64,000 nucleotides of DNA from contig NZ_KV917368.1 of the NCBI RefSeq assembly GCF_002019605.1, positions 4,633,070 through 4,697,069 of the forward strand. Direction: 5' to 3'. The DNA comes from Alkalihalobacterium alkalinitrilicum. GTDB lineage: Bacteria > Bacillota > Bacilli > Bacillales > Bacillaceae_F. Below the pieces are notes generated by a model that did no database searches, had not been told where the DNA came from, and saw nothing but the letters and a program-made list of their open reading frames with translations. Of this stretch, positions 55,690-64,000 are shown piece by piece (the first letter of the stretch is position 1; the number at the start of each line of letters is the position of its first letter). The position numbers and the translations under genes are program-made.

Positions 55690-57660
55690 ATGTTTAAAAA
55701 GGCGTTTGGAACTTTACAGCGTGTAGGTCGCGCATTAATGACTCCCGTTTCAGTATTACCTGCAGCAGGTTTACTATTGGGGCTAGGCCATGAAAATGTG
55801 TTAGATATTCCGATCATGGCGGAAGCGGGTGGAGTCATCTTTGGTAATTTAGCCCTTTTGTTTGCGGTCGGGGTTGCAATTGGGTTAGCAGATGGTGATG
55901 GTGTTGCAGGGTTAGCTGCTGTTATTGGTTACCTTGTCATGAATACCACATTAGGAATAATGGCTGGATATTATGGAGCGGAAACGGTCACCGTTTTAGG
56001 AATTGAGACATTGCAAACAGGAGTCTTCGGTGGAATTATTATGGGTCTTGTAGCAGCAGCACTTTATAAACGGTTTTATAATATTGAATTACCACCGTTT
56101 TTAGGTTTTTTTGCAGGAAAAAGATTTGTTCCAATTATTACGGCTGCTACAGCAGTGTTATTAGGGATTATCTTTGTCTTCGTATGGCCACCAATCCAAG
56201 GTGTCATTGATTGGTTTTCGCATCTGGCAACGGAAACAGGTACGACCGTTGCAGCTTTTGTCTTCGGTTTTACACAAAGAGCACTGATTCCGTTTGGGTT
56301 ACATCATATTTTCTATCAGCCGTTTTGGTTTGAATTCGGAACTTTTACAAATGCGGCAGGTGATGTAGTAAGAGGCGATATGACGAGATTTTTCGCAGGA
56401 GATCCAACAGCAGGTACATTTATGGCTGGGTTATTCCCATTCATGCTCTTCGGGCTTCCAGCGGCAGCCTTAGCCATTTATCACGAAGCGAGACCAGAAC
56501 GTAAAAAAGCGGTAGCAGGTATTATGGCGTCCGCCGCGCTTACAAGCTTTTTAACAGGTATTACAGAACCTATTGAATTTGCTTTTCTATTTGTAGCACC
56601 TGTATTATTTTTAATCCATTGTATCTTTGCAGGTTTTTCGTTTGTCATTATGGATTTACTTGGGGTTAAAGCTGGTTTCACATTCTCGGGTGGATTTATC
56701 GATTATGTACTATATTGGGGCTTGTCAACAAACTCTTGGCTAATAATCCCAGTTGGTATTGCCTTTGGTTTTGTTTATTACTTTGGATTTCGTTTTGCGA
56801 TCCGAAAATGGAATTTAAAAACACCAGGACGTGAACCAAAGGAAGAACAAGTGAGTGAAGAAGTTGCAAAAGGTGGGAAAAGGGAATTAGCGAGCAATGT
56901 CTTACATGCACTAGGTGGAAAGCAAAACATTACAGCTTTAGACGCTTGCATTACAAGATTACGGGTATCTGTAAAGGAACCTAGTGAAGTCGATAGTGCA
57001 CAATTAAAAAAATTAGGTGCTTCAGGTGTACTTGAAATGGGTAATAATATTCAAGCGATCTTTGGTACTCAATCAGATGCATTGAAAGGACAAATTAAAG
57101 ATCTTATCAATGGAAAAGAAGTAATGAATGATTTAGATGATCAAGAAGTAGATGAAACGAAAGTTGTTGCACCAGATGCACAGCCACCTGAAACAGCAAA
57201 GAAAGTTGAGCTAGTCTCACCGATTCAAGGAAAGTTACTCCCAATCACACAAGTACCAGATAAGGTATTTGCAGAGAAAATGATGGGAGATGGGTTTGCG
57301 ATCGAGCCAACAGAAGGAAAAGTTGTATCACCAGTAGATGGTAAGATCATGAATATTTTTCCGACAAAACATGCGATAGGGATCCTTGCGAATAGTGGAC
57401 ATGAAATATTAATTCATGTTGGGATCGACACAGTTAAAATGAATGGAGAAGGCTTCGAAACATTCGTTAAAGAAGGAGATGAGATCAAGTCGGGTCAAAA
57501 ACTCCTAGAAATGGATTTGAATTTAATTCAAGAAAAAGCTTCTTCAATCATAACGCCTATTGTATTCACTAACTTAAAAGAAGCAGAAAAAATTACCTTA
57601 CAAACTGAAGGTAATGTTGATGTAGGAGAAACTGGAATAGTTTCCATTGAAAATAAATAA
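55690..57660 (+). CDS. ptsG: PTS glucose-specific EIICBA component
   Basis: Imports and phosphorylates glucose. In 656 residues: membrane EIIC domain (about 1-385, starting FKKAFGTLQRVGRALMTPVS and containing TEPIEFAFLFVAP), EIIB with the phospho-cysteine in ALDACITRLRV (about 423) and EIIA with the phospho-histidine in GHEILIHVGIDTVKMNG (about 580). The frame is open upstream to 55552, but AAGGAG nine bases before ATG 55690 and the family start fix it. Controlled by the GlcT site upstream. First gene of ptsGHI. Confidence 0.96.
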   Translation: MFKKAFGTLQRVGRALMTPVSVLPAAGLLLGLGHENVLDIPIMAEAGGVIFGNLALLFAVGVAIGLADGDGVAGLAAVIGYLVMNTTLGIMAGYYGAETVTVLGIETLQTGVFGGIIMGLVAAALYKRFYNIELPPFLGFFAGKRFVPIITAATAVLLGIIFVFVWPPIQGVIDWFSHLATETGTTVAAFVFGFTQRALIPFGLHHIFYQPFWFEFGTFTNAAGDVVRGDMTRFFAGDPTAGTFMAGLFPFMLFGLPAAALAIYHEARPERKKAVAGIMASAALTSFLTGITEPIEFAFLFVAPVLFLIHCIFAGFSFVIMDLLGVKAGFTFSGGFIDYVLYWGLSTNSWLIIPVGIAFGFVYYFGFRFAIRKWNLKTPGREPKEEQVSEEVAKGGKRELASNVLHALGGKQNITALDACITRLRVSVKEPSEVDSAQLKKLGASGVLEMGNNIQAIFGTQSDALKGQIKDLINGKEVMNDLDDQEVDETKVVAPDAQPPETAKKVELVSPIQGKLLPITQVPDKVFAEKMMGDGFAIEPTEGKVVSPVDGKIMNIFPTKHAIGILANSGHEILIHVGIDTVKMNGEGFETFVKEGDEIKSGQKLLEMDLNLIQEKASSIITPIVFTNLKEAEKITLQTEGNVDVGETGIVSIENK

Positions 57661-57690
57661 CAAATATAGTTCAAGAAAGAGGTAGATCTC

Positions 57691-57954
57691 ATGGTAGAAA
57701 AAACGTTTAAAATTACTGCAGAAACCGGAATACATGCACGTCCAGCAACACAACTTGTTAACAAAGCGGGTCAATTTTCTTCAGATCTCACGTTAGAATA
57801 TAAAGGTAAATCAGTGAATTTAAAATCAATTATGGGGGTTATGTCATTAGGTGTTGGCCAAGGGGCAGAAGTAACAATTAAAGCCGATGGTTCAGATGAG
57901 GCGGAAGCATTACAAGCCATTGAAGGTGTTATTAAGGAAGGGTTAGGAGAATAA
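57691..57954 (+). CDS. ptsH: Phosphocarrier protein HPr
   Basis: The 87-residue general PTS phosphocarrier. His15 in [10 protein letters not shown] takes phosphate from EI; Ser46 in [13 protein letters not shown] is the HPr kinase site that makes HPr the CcpA co-repressor in Firmicutes. AAAGAGG precedes ATG 57691. The stop overlaps the ptsI start by one base. Confidence 0.98.
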   Translation: MVEKTFKITAETGIHARPATQLVNKAGQFSSDLTLEYKGKSVNLKSIMGVMSLGVGQGAEVTIKADGSDEAEALQAIEGVIKEGLGE

Positions 57955-59681
57955 TGAAACAAATTACAGGAATAGCTGCTTCAACTGGAATCGCGATTGC
58001 ACAGGCCTATCTACTCGAAGAGCCTGACTATTCCTTTGAGAAAAAGACAGTGGAAGATGTTTCAGGTGAGAAATCAAGACTTGAAACGGCATTAGAAAAA
58101 GCGAAAGCTGATCTTACCCTCATAAAGGAAAAAGCAGAAGTCGACTTAGGAGAAGAAGAAGCAGCAATTTTCGCTGCTCATCTCCTTGTATTGAGTGACC
58201 CTGAATTTATGGGTGGAATGCAATCTCATATCGACAATGAAAAAGTAAATGCAGAAACAGCAGTACATGAAGTGTCAAAAACATTTATTTCAATGTTTGA
58301 ATCAATGGACAATGAATATATGAAAGAGCGAGCCGCGGATATTCGTGATGTATCCAAACGAGTATTAGGTCACTTACTTGGAATACAGATGAAGTCATTA
58401 GCCGCAATAGATGAAGCAACGATTGTTATTGCGAAGGATTTAACTCCATCGGATACCGCACAACTCAACCCTAAGTTTGTTCAAGGGTTTGCAGCTGATA
58501 TTGGTGGGAGAACTTCTCATTCCGCTATTATGGCGCGTTCAATGGAAATTCCAGCTGTTGTCGGAACGAAAGAAGCGACTTCATCTATAGTAAATGGCAA
58601 TATAGTCATAATTGATGGACTTGAAGGAATCGTCATTGTTCAACCTGATGAAGCAACAATACGTGCTTATGAGCAGAAAAAGGAAAAGTATGAACTACAA
58701 AAGATAGAGTGGGCAAAGTTAGTGAACGAACCGTCCAAAACAACGGATGGACATCACGTCGAACTAGCTGCAAACATCGGTACACTAGAAGATTTATCAG
58801 GTGTTATTAATAACGGTGCAGAAGGAATCGGCTTATATCGAACCGAGTTTCTATACATGGGTAGAGATCAACTACCAACAGAAGAAGAACAGTATAAAGC
58901 TTATAAAACTGTTCTAGAGCGTATGGAAAATAAACCTGTTGTTATTCGTACCCTCGATATTGGTGGGGATAAAGAGCTCCCATACTTAGATCTTCCAAAA
59001 GAAATGAATCCATTTTTAGGGTTTAGAGCGATTAGGCTTTGTCTAGAGCATCAAGATATTTTCCGTACACAACTCCGTGCACTACTGCGAGCTAGTATGT
59101 ACGGGAACTTAAAAATCATGTTTCCGATGATTGCAACCATTGAAGAGTTGAGACAAGCGAAAGCTATACTAGCAGAGGAAAAAGCGAAACTTCAAGAAGA
59201 AGGGCATCAAGTTTCAGATTCAATTGAAGTTGGAATGATGGTAGAAATTCCTTCAACAGCAGTAACCGCGGACCTGTTTGCTAAAGAAACGGATTTCTTT
59301 AGTGTTGGAACCAACGATTTAATTCAATATACGATGGCGGCTGATCGTATGAACGAACAAGTATCTTATTTATACCAGCCGTATCATCCTGCAATTCTTC
59401 GCCTCGTGAATATGGTTATTGAGGCAGCACATAAAGAAGGAAAGTGGGCAGGAATGTGTGGAGAGATGGCTGGTGATGAAATCGCAATCCCTATTTTATT
59501 AGGATTAGGACTTGATGAGTTTAGTATGAGTGCAACCTCTATATTACCTGCACGTAGTCAAATTGCTAAATTGTCAAAGCAAGAATTAGAAATGTTTGCA
59601 AGAGAAATGTTAGGGAAAAGTACGGCTGAAGAAGTAGAGCAAGCAGTAAAAGAGAGATTAACATTGTATACGAGTCAATAA
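57954..59681 (+). CDS. ptsI: PTS enzyme I
   Basis: Autophosphorylates with phosphoenolpyruvate and donates to HPr. The 575-residue protein has the HPr-binding helical domain (about 20-145), the active histidine in [13 protein letters not shown] (His189) and the C-terminal PEP-binding barrel with [33 protein letters not shown] and [12 protein letters not shown] 57954 overlaps the ptsH stop (TAATG). Last gene of ptsGHI. Confidence 0.98.
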   Translation: MKQITGIAASTGIAIAQAYLLEEPDYSFEKKTVEDVSGEKSRLETALEKAKADLTLIKEKAEVDLGEEEAAIFAAHLLVLSDPEFMGGMQSHIDNEKVNAETAVHEVSKTFISMFESMDNEYMKERAADIRDVSKRVLGHLLGIQMKSLAAIDEATIVIAKDLTPSDTAQLNPKFVQGFAADIGGRTSHSAIMARSMEIPAVVGTKEATSSIVNGNIVIIDGLEGIVIVQPDEATIRAYEQKKEKYELQKIEWAKLVNEPSKTTDGHHVELAANIGTLEDLSGVINNGAEGIGLYRTEFLYMGRDQLPTEEEQYKAYKTVLERMENKPVVIRTLDIGGDKELPYLDLPKEMNPFLGFRAIRLCLEHQDIFRTQLRALLRASMYGNLKIMFPMIATIEELRQAKAILAEEKAKLQEEGHQVSDSIEVGMMVEIPSTAVTADLFAKETDFFSVGTNDLIQYTMAADRMNEQVSYLYQPYHPAILRLVNMVIEAAHKEGKWAGMCGEMAGDEIAIPILLGLGLDEFSMSATSILPARSQIAKLSKQELEMFAREMLGKSTAEEVEQAVKERLTLYTSQ

Positions 59682-59689
59682 TAATAGAA

Positions 59690-59721
59690 GAAGAAGAGTT
59701 GTCATTTGACAACTCTTCTTC
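59690..59721 (+). terminator. Hairpin after ptsI
   Basis: GAAGAAGAGTTGTCA / TGACAACTCTTCTTC, 15-bp perfect dyad shortly after the stop; the U-tract is weak (cacattt). Confidence 0.6.
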
Positions 59722-59833
59722 ACATTTGCCAAGCATTTTCTGTTGCAATTCTCTATGAAAACAGGGAAAATAGTTAAGATAACGTCAATAACAATAAACT
59801 TTATATAGAAAAACGATAATAGGAGGGAAGATC

Positions 59834-60286
59834 ATGGCAGAAGTACAGCAAGTAGAGCACATTGAAAAGTCATTAAGAAAAGTCGCTCAAATTATAAAAC
59901 AAAAAGGTCGTGTCATACTTAATCAATTTCCAATTACCCCACCACAATTTGTAGCTTTACAGTGGTTAAATGAAATAGGTGATATGACGATCGGAGATTT
60001 ATCAAATAAAATGTACCTAGCGTGCAGTACAACGACTGACCTTGTAGATCGTATGGAAAAAAACGAGTTAGTCGAACGAGTAAAAGATCAAAATGACAGA
60101 AGAGTCGTTCGCATTCACTTACTAGAAAAAGGAGAAACGATTATTCAAGAAGTAATAAAGAAAAGACAAGATTATCTAAAAGATGTCCTACAAAATTTTT
60201 CCGACGAAGAAATTGCATTCCTAGAAAAGAGTTTACATGTTCTTCATCAGGAAATGGAGTCATCAGCAAAAGACATAAATAACTAA
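59834..60286 (+). CDS. ysmB: MarR-family regulator YsmB
   Basis: A 150-residue winged-helix regulator. The MarR recognition region MTIGDLSNKMYLACSTTTDLVDRMEK (about 55-80) and the wing DQNDRRVVRIHLLEKG are clear. Its target is unknown. AGGAGGG precedes ATG 59834. It lies before racE-gerM-rph, as in B. subtilis, where gerE is the gene before it; here the cta/pts block is between. Confidence 0.9.
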   Translation: MAEVQQVEHIEKSLRKVAQIIKQKGRVILNQFPITPPQFVALQWLNEIGDMTIGDLSNKMYLACSTTTDLVDRMEKNELVERVKDQNDRRVVRIHLLEKGETIIQEVIKKRQDYLKDVLQNFSDEEIAFLEKSLHVLHQEMESSAKDINN

Positions 60287-60394
60287 AATACTTTTAAAAG
60301 GCAGTCAAAGTGCGCAACGGAAGTGGATATATTTTCTTCATAGGCGAGTTTTTTGACTGATAAAGACAACATAGATAGAAATTGAGGGAGAATA

Positions 60395-61192
60395 TTGGAT
60401 AGACCGATTGGTGTTATTGATTCAGGACTAGGAGGATTAACGGTTGCAAAAGAAATCCTTCGTCAGTTACCTAAAGAACAAATTATTTATATTGGGGATA
60501 CCGTTCGCTGTCCATATGGGCCACGACCACAAGAGGAAGTGCGTGCGTTTACATGGCAAATGATTGAACGGCTATTGCAAGAACGTATAAAGATGTTAGT
60601 TATTGCCTGTAACACAGCCACTGCAGTCGTTCTAGAAGAAGTGAAGGAAAAATTGTCTATTCCTGTGATAGGTGTTGTTCATCCTGGGGCAATTACTGCA
60701 TTAAAAGTGACGAAAAATGATCATGTTGCGGTTATTGGAACAACGGGAACGATCCAAAGTAAAGCATATAATAAAGCATTGAAAGATATTAATAGTAATG
60801 TAAATGTTGAAAGCATGGCTTGTCCGCCGTTCGTTCCTTTAGTTGAAAGAGGGATATTCAAGGGTCAAGAAGTTATGGATATTGTATCGGAAACGTTAAA
60901 GCCACTTCTTCAAAAAAAGTTTGATACGCTAATCCTAGGTTGTACACACTATCCGTTACTACGTCAAGTCATTCAACGTGTAGTTGGCAGTGAGATCACG
61001 TTAATTAGTTCTGGGGACGAAACCGCTCGTGAAGTGAGCGCCCTTTTATATCATCAAAAACTACTTTTTACAGATGACCGCCATCCAAATCATGTATTTT
61101 ACACGACAGGTGATAGTGAAACATTTAAAAAAATTGCAAGTAGTTGGCTCAAAATTGACCTTGATCATGTAGAAACGATTTATTTAGGGTAA
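60395..61192 (+). CDS. racE: Glutamate racemase RacE
   Basis: Cofactor-independent racemase that supplies D-glutamate for peptidoglycan. Two catalytic cysteines are intact: Cys72 in VIACNTATA and Cys183 in LGCTHYPLL. The N-terminal [16 protein letters not shown] motif is typical. TTG 60395 lies six bases after GAGGGAG. The 265-residue length fits. A terminator follows, then gerM. Confidence 0.96.
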   Translation: MDRPIGVIDSGLGGLTVAKEILRQLPKEQIIYIGDTVRCPYGPRPQEEVRAFTWQMIERLLQERIKMLVIACNTATAVVLEEVKEKLSIPVIGVVHPGAITALKVTKNDHVAVIGTTGTIQSKAYNKALKDINSNVNVESMACPPFVPLVERGIFKGQEVMDIVSETLKPLLQKKFDTLILGCTHYPLLRQVIQRVVGSEITLISSGDETAREVSALLYHQKLLFTDDRHPNHVFYTTGDSETFKKIASSWLKIDLDHVETIYLG

Positions 61193-61206
61193 TACGGAAA
61201 AAATAG

Positions 61207-61232
61207 AAGGCTGGAATTTTCTAGCCTTTTTT
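61207..61232 (+). terminator. Terminator of racE
   Basis: AAGGCTGGAA / TTCTAGCCTT followed by TTTT. From 61233 to 61462 I see no gene. Confidence 0.85.
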
Positions 61233-61462
61233 GCTCTGTTTCTTTAAAAAGATTATAGGAATTAAAGTCATTTTTTGTTCTCGCGATTAAACGTTTTTTC
61301 TACTGAATTAGGGTTAGTTATTTTTTATTTTAGTTAAAATACGTAAAGCCGCTCAAAATGAACTCGCTTTTTTCCCTGTCCTAATTTTCTAGACAAAGAT
61401 GGTCTATTTTTAAAAATAGGCTCGTATACATACTAGTACAAACTACCTTAGGAGGGAAAAGA

Positions 61463-62542
61463 ATGAGCAAATTGTTCAAAACAGGAGTCCCGCTGCTACT
61501 ATTTCTAACGCTAATTATATCTGGATGTTCTCTTGGTTCAAATGATGCGATGCAGGAAATGGATGCTCCTCAAATAAATTATGTTGATGAAGGCGAAGCA
61601 CTCGAGGAGGAGGAATTTGAAACCATCGGAACGGAAGAAGAACCAGTTGAAGAACAAGATGCACCAATGGAAACTGTAAAAAGAGAGTTATACTTAATTG
61701 ACCAAAACGGAATGGTAGTTTCACAAACATTTGATTTACCGAGGACTCAAGGTGTCTTAAAACAATCATTAGAGTATTTAGTAGATGGCGGTCCAGTATC
61801 TAATCTGCTACCTAATGGTTTTAAAGCGGTATTACCTGCAGGTACTGAAGTAGATGTTCATTTTAAAGAAGAAGAACGAACAGCGATTGCTGACTTCTCT
61901 GAAGATTTTAAAACATATAACCCAGAACAAGAGTTACAAATTCTACAATCGATTACTTGGACGCTAACTCAATTTGAAAATGTAGATAAAGTACAGATCC
62001 GAATTAACGGATACGATCAAGAAACAATGCCTGTTAATAACACTCCGATTGGAGAAGGTTATAGTCGTACCAATGGTATCAACTTTGAACAAAGTGAAGT
62101 GGCTGACGTGGTAAATAGTAAAGGGGTAACCCTTTACTTCCTTGCTCAAAATGGGGACAACACTTATTATGTACCTGTAACGAGACGAGTAAAAAATTCT
62201 GATGATCTAATTCAAGAAGTCGTTAATCAGCTCCTCGCAGGGCCTTCTATCTACTCTAATTTACTAACGGATATTAGGAATGGAGCTGAGTTACTAGACA
62301 GCCCTAGATATGAAAATGGAGTGGTAACCGTTAATTTTAATGAAGCCATTTTAAATCAAATGGAAAACACAGCTATTTCTGATGAGGTGTTAAACTTGCT
62401 CGTATTATCTTTAACTGAACAGCCTGGTGTTGAAAAAGTAGCGATTGAAGTGAATGGAGAAGCGAAGGTCTTGAAAGCTTCAGGTGAGCCTTTGTCTGAG
62501 CCAGTTGGACGACCAATCAATGTTAATACAGGAAAATTTTAA
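61463..62542 (+). CDS. gerM: Germination/sporulation lipoprotein GerM
   Basis: A 359-residue lipoprotein needed for sporulation and germination in B. subtilis, part of the channel complex between mother cell and forespore. The signal peptide ends in the lipobox ISGC with Cys22 as the lipid site; an acidic linker follows (about 35-65). Two GerMN domains follow (about 85-200 and 225-345), each containing an LV(D/A)G/LLAGP-type motif. AGGAGGG precedes ATG 61463. Confidence 0.94.
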   Translation: MSKLFKTGVPLLLFLTLIISGCSLGSNDAMQEMDAPQINYVDEGEALEEEEFETIGTEEEPVEEQDAPMETVKRELYLIDQNGMVVSQTFDLPRTQGVLKQSLEYLVDGGPVSNLLPNGFKAVLPAGTEVDVHFKEEERTAIADFSEDFKTYNPEQELQILQSITWTLTQFENVDKVQIRINGYDQETMPVNNTPIGEGYSRTNGINFEQSEVADVVNSKGVTLYFLAQNGDNTYYVPVTRRVKNSDDLIQEVVNQLLAGPSIYSNLLTDIRNGAELLDSPRYENGVVTVNFNEAILNQMENTAISDEVLNLLVLSLTEQPGVEKVAIEVNGEAKVLKASGEPLSEPVGRPINVNTGKF

Positions 62543-62596
62543 AGACGAGCATATTAGATTAAAGGAAAATTTGCTATAATAACGAAGTAGTTTAAG

Positions 62597-62622
62597 AAGG
62601 GCAGCAACATTGCTGCCTTTTT
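62597..62622 (+). terminator. Terminator of gerM
   Basis: AAGGGCAGC-aacat-TGCTGCCTT followed by TTT. Confidence 0.85.
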
Positions 62623-62709
62623 ACGTGGACAGCGAATTTCACCTTATATTCGAATGAAAAAAGGTGGATACTACATAAGTAAGGCTTTTACAGGGAGGAA
62701 TTTTATTAA

Positions 62710-63486
62710 ATGAGAATAGATAATAGAGAACAAGACCAATTACGAGAAGTAGAAATTATTAGAGATTACTTAATGCACCCAGAAGGATCTGTCCTTATTT
62801 CTTTTGGGAATACGAAAGTGATATGTACTGCTTCAATCGAAGATAGAGTTCCGCCTTTTATGAGAAATCAAGGCAAAGGTTGGATTACCGCTGAATATTC
62901 GATGTTACCAAGAGCAACCGAACAAAGAAATATTCGTGAATCGTCCAAAGGGAAAGTAAGTGGACGAACAATGGAAATACAACGCTTGATTGGAAGAGCA
63001 TTACGGACTGTCATTGATTTAGAAAAATTGGGTGAGAGAACCGTATGGATTGATTGTGATGTTATCCAAGCTGATGGTGGGACGCGAACAGCTGCGATTA
63101 CAGGAGCTTATGTTGCTATGGTGTTAGCATTACAAAAATATGTTGAGAAAAAGAAACTAATCGAATTGCCTGTTACCGATTTTTTAGCAGCTGTTTCTGT
63201 TGGTATTACCAACGAACAAGGTGAAATTTTAGACTTGTGTTATCGTGAAGACGCAAGTGCTGAAGTGGACATGAATGTTGTCATGACAGGTAAAGGAGAA
63301 TTTGTTGAACTTCAGGGAACTGGAGAAGAAGCGACGTTTTCACGTAAACAGTTAGATAAACTTTTATATTTGGCTGAACTAGGAATTGAAGATTTAATCG
63401 AAAAACAAAAAACAGCACTTGGTGAAAAGATATCAGAAGTGCTAACGAAAAAAATAGAAGGAACGCAAGGGGAAGCAACAGAATGA
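62710..63486 (+). CDS. rph: Ribonuclease PH
   Basis: Phosphorolytic 3'-5' exoribonuclease that trims tRNA 3' ends. The 258-residue protein begins [16 protein letters not shown] and has the phosphate-binding region [39 protein letters not shown] and the metal-binding [35 protein letters not shown] leads to ATG 62710. It overlaps the next gene by four bases. Confidence 0.97.
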   Translation: MRIDNREQDQLREVEIIRDYLMHPEGSVLISFGNTKVICTASIEDRVPPFMRNQGKGWITAEYSMLPRATEQRNIRESSKGKVSGRTMEIQRLIGRALRTVIDLEKLGERTVWIDCDVIQADGGTRTAAITGAYVAMVLALQKYVEKKKLIELPVTDFLAAVSVGITNEQGEILDLCYREDASAEVDMNVVMTGKGEFVELQGTGEEATFSRKQLDKLLYLAELGIEDLIEKQKTALGEKISEVLTKKIEGTQGEATE

Positions 63487-64000
63487 AAGAAATAATCGTA
63501 GCTACAAAAAATAAAGGGAAAGTGAAAGAGTTTGAAGCGATACTAGGGCAACTAGGCTATACAATCACTTCTCTTTTTGATTACCCAGACATACCAGACG
63601 TTGAGGAAACAGGTGAAACTTTTGTTGATAATGCGCTTTTAAAGGCAACTACAATCGCAAATCATTTGCAGAAGCCTGTAATTGCGGATGATTCAGGGCT
63701 TATTGTTGATGCTTTAGACGGGAGACCAGGAGTGTTCTCGGCTCGTTATGCTGGAGAAAGTAAAAATGATGCCGAAAATCTAATGAAAGTATTAACAGAA
63801 ATGGAAGGAATTCCTGAGAAAGAGAGAACGGCTCGCTTTCATTGTGCGATCGCCCTAGCATATCCAGATGGATATACAGAATGTTTTGAAGGAAGTTGTG
63901 AAGGGAAAATAACAAAAGAACCTGAAGGAGTAAATGGCTTCGGTTATGATCCGATTATGTACATAGAAGAGAAACAAAAAACGATGGCACAATTAACATC
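63483..64000 (+). CDS. ysnA: XTP/dITP diphosphatase (RdgB/HAM1 family), 5' part
   Basis: Cleanses the nucleotide pool by hydrolysing dITP and XTP to monophosphates. The gene starts at ATG 63483 inside the rph stop (ATGA) and runs off the window end after 172 codons with no stop. The family motifs are present: [18 protein letters not shown] at the start, [39 protein letters not shown] with the catalytic Asp, and NGFGYDPIM. The last 20 or so residues lie outside. Confidence 0.95.
   Translation, partial: MKEIIVATKNKGKVKEFEAILGQLGYTITSLFDYPDIPDVEETGETFVDNALLKATTIANHLQKPVIADDSGLIVDALDGRPGVFSARYAGESKNDAENLMKVLTEMEGIPEKERTARFHCAIALAYPDGYTECFEGSCEGKITKEPEGVNGFGYDPIMYIEEKQKTMAQLT

Noticed and set aside
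61402-61436. SigE-like promoter before gerM (GTCTATT ... CATACTAG)
   Set aside because: The spacing between the two elements is too long for SigE and the match is loose.

Overview
The window is a 64-kb piece of a low-GC, endospore-forming Firmicutes chromosome of the family Bacillaceae. Spore and germination genes (sspI, gerE, gerM, ytaF, ytxC), the HPr Ser46 site, T-boxes, a lysine riboswitch, an L20 leader and gene order close to the Bacillus subtilis mutM-to-ysnA region all point there. The sequence alone does not settle the species. A futalosine-pathway menaquinone gene (mqnC) suggests a relative of the alkaliphilic bacilli rather than B. subtilis itself. Almost every gene is on the plus strand. 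No tRNA, rRNA, CRISPR array or prophage is visible.

Layout. (1) 1-8.8 kb: end of mutM, ytaF, coaE, gapB, speD, nrdR, primosome genes dnaB-dnaI, then mqnC. (2) 8.9-17 kb: a 50-codon ORF, ytxC, T-box-thrS, a large structured-RNA candidate, a PAS-GGDEF-EAL cyclic-di-GMP protein, and L20 leader-infC-rpmI-rplT. (3) 17-27 kb: ysdA, a VTT-family membrane protein, ysdB (minus, candidate SigW promoter), dUTPase, M42 peptidase, sspI (minus), ysgA, T-box-pheST, zapA, cvpA-like yshB. (4) 27-40 kb: polX, mutS2, yshE, a 27-codon membrane ORF, two long-chain acyl-CoA ligases, fadR-fadB-etfB-etfA (beta-oxidation) and trxA. (5) 40-41.9 kb: a complete group IIC intron with its reverse transcriptase, placed directly behind the trxA terminator. 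(6) 42-52 kb: uvrC, lysine riboswitch-lysC, yslB, a Ktr-type potassium channel subunit, sdhCAB, a thioesterase with a disrupted 5' end, gerE. (7) 52-59.7 kb: a block that, from memory, is not at this place in B. subtilis: a lone ctaD-type oxidase subunit I on the minus strand and glcT-ptsG-ptsH-ptsI. (8) 59.8-64 kb: ysmB, racE, gerM, rph and the start of the XTP/dITP pyrophosphatase gene.

Regulation is unusually readable. There are two T-boxes (Thr ACC, Phe TTC), a lysine riboswitch, an L20 leader, a GlcT antitermination site, two identical-architecture FadR palindromes, a cre box, a CcpN-like box, an Fnr/Crp-type palindrome, and candidate SigB and SigW promoters. Together they link fatty-acid use, gluconeogenesis (gapB) and glucose uptake (ptsGHI) to carbon status.

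The least explained signals are two intergenic arrays 15 kb apart, each exactly five units of a related 51-bp repeat with compensating hairpin arms; a 200-nt multi-hairpin element with a possible pseudoknot behind thrS; a structured speD leader that could hide its ribosome binding site; and roughly 100-nt rod-like hairpins ending in U-tracts behind gapB, gerE and glcT.
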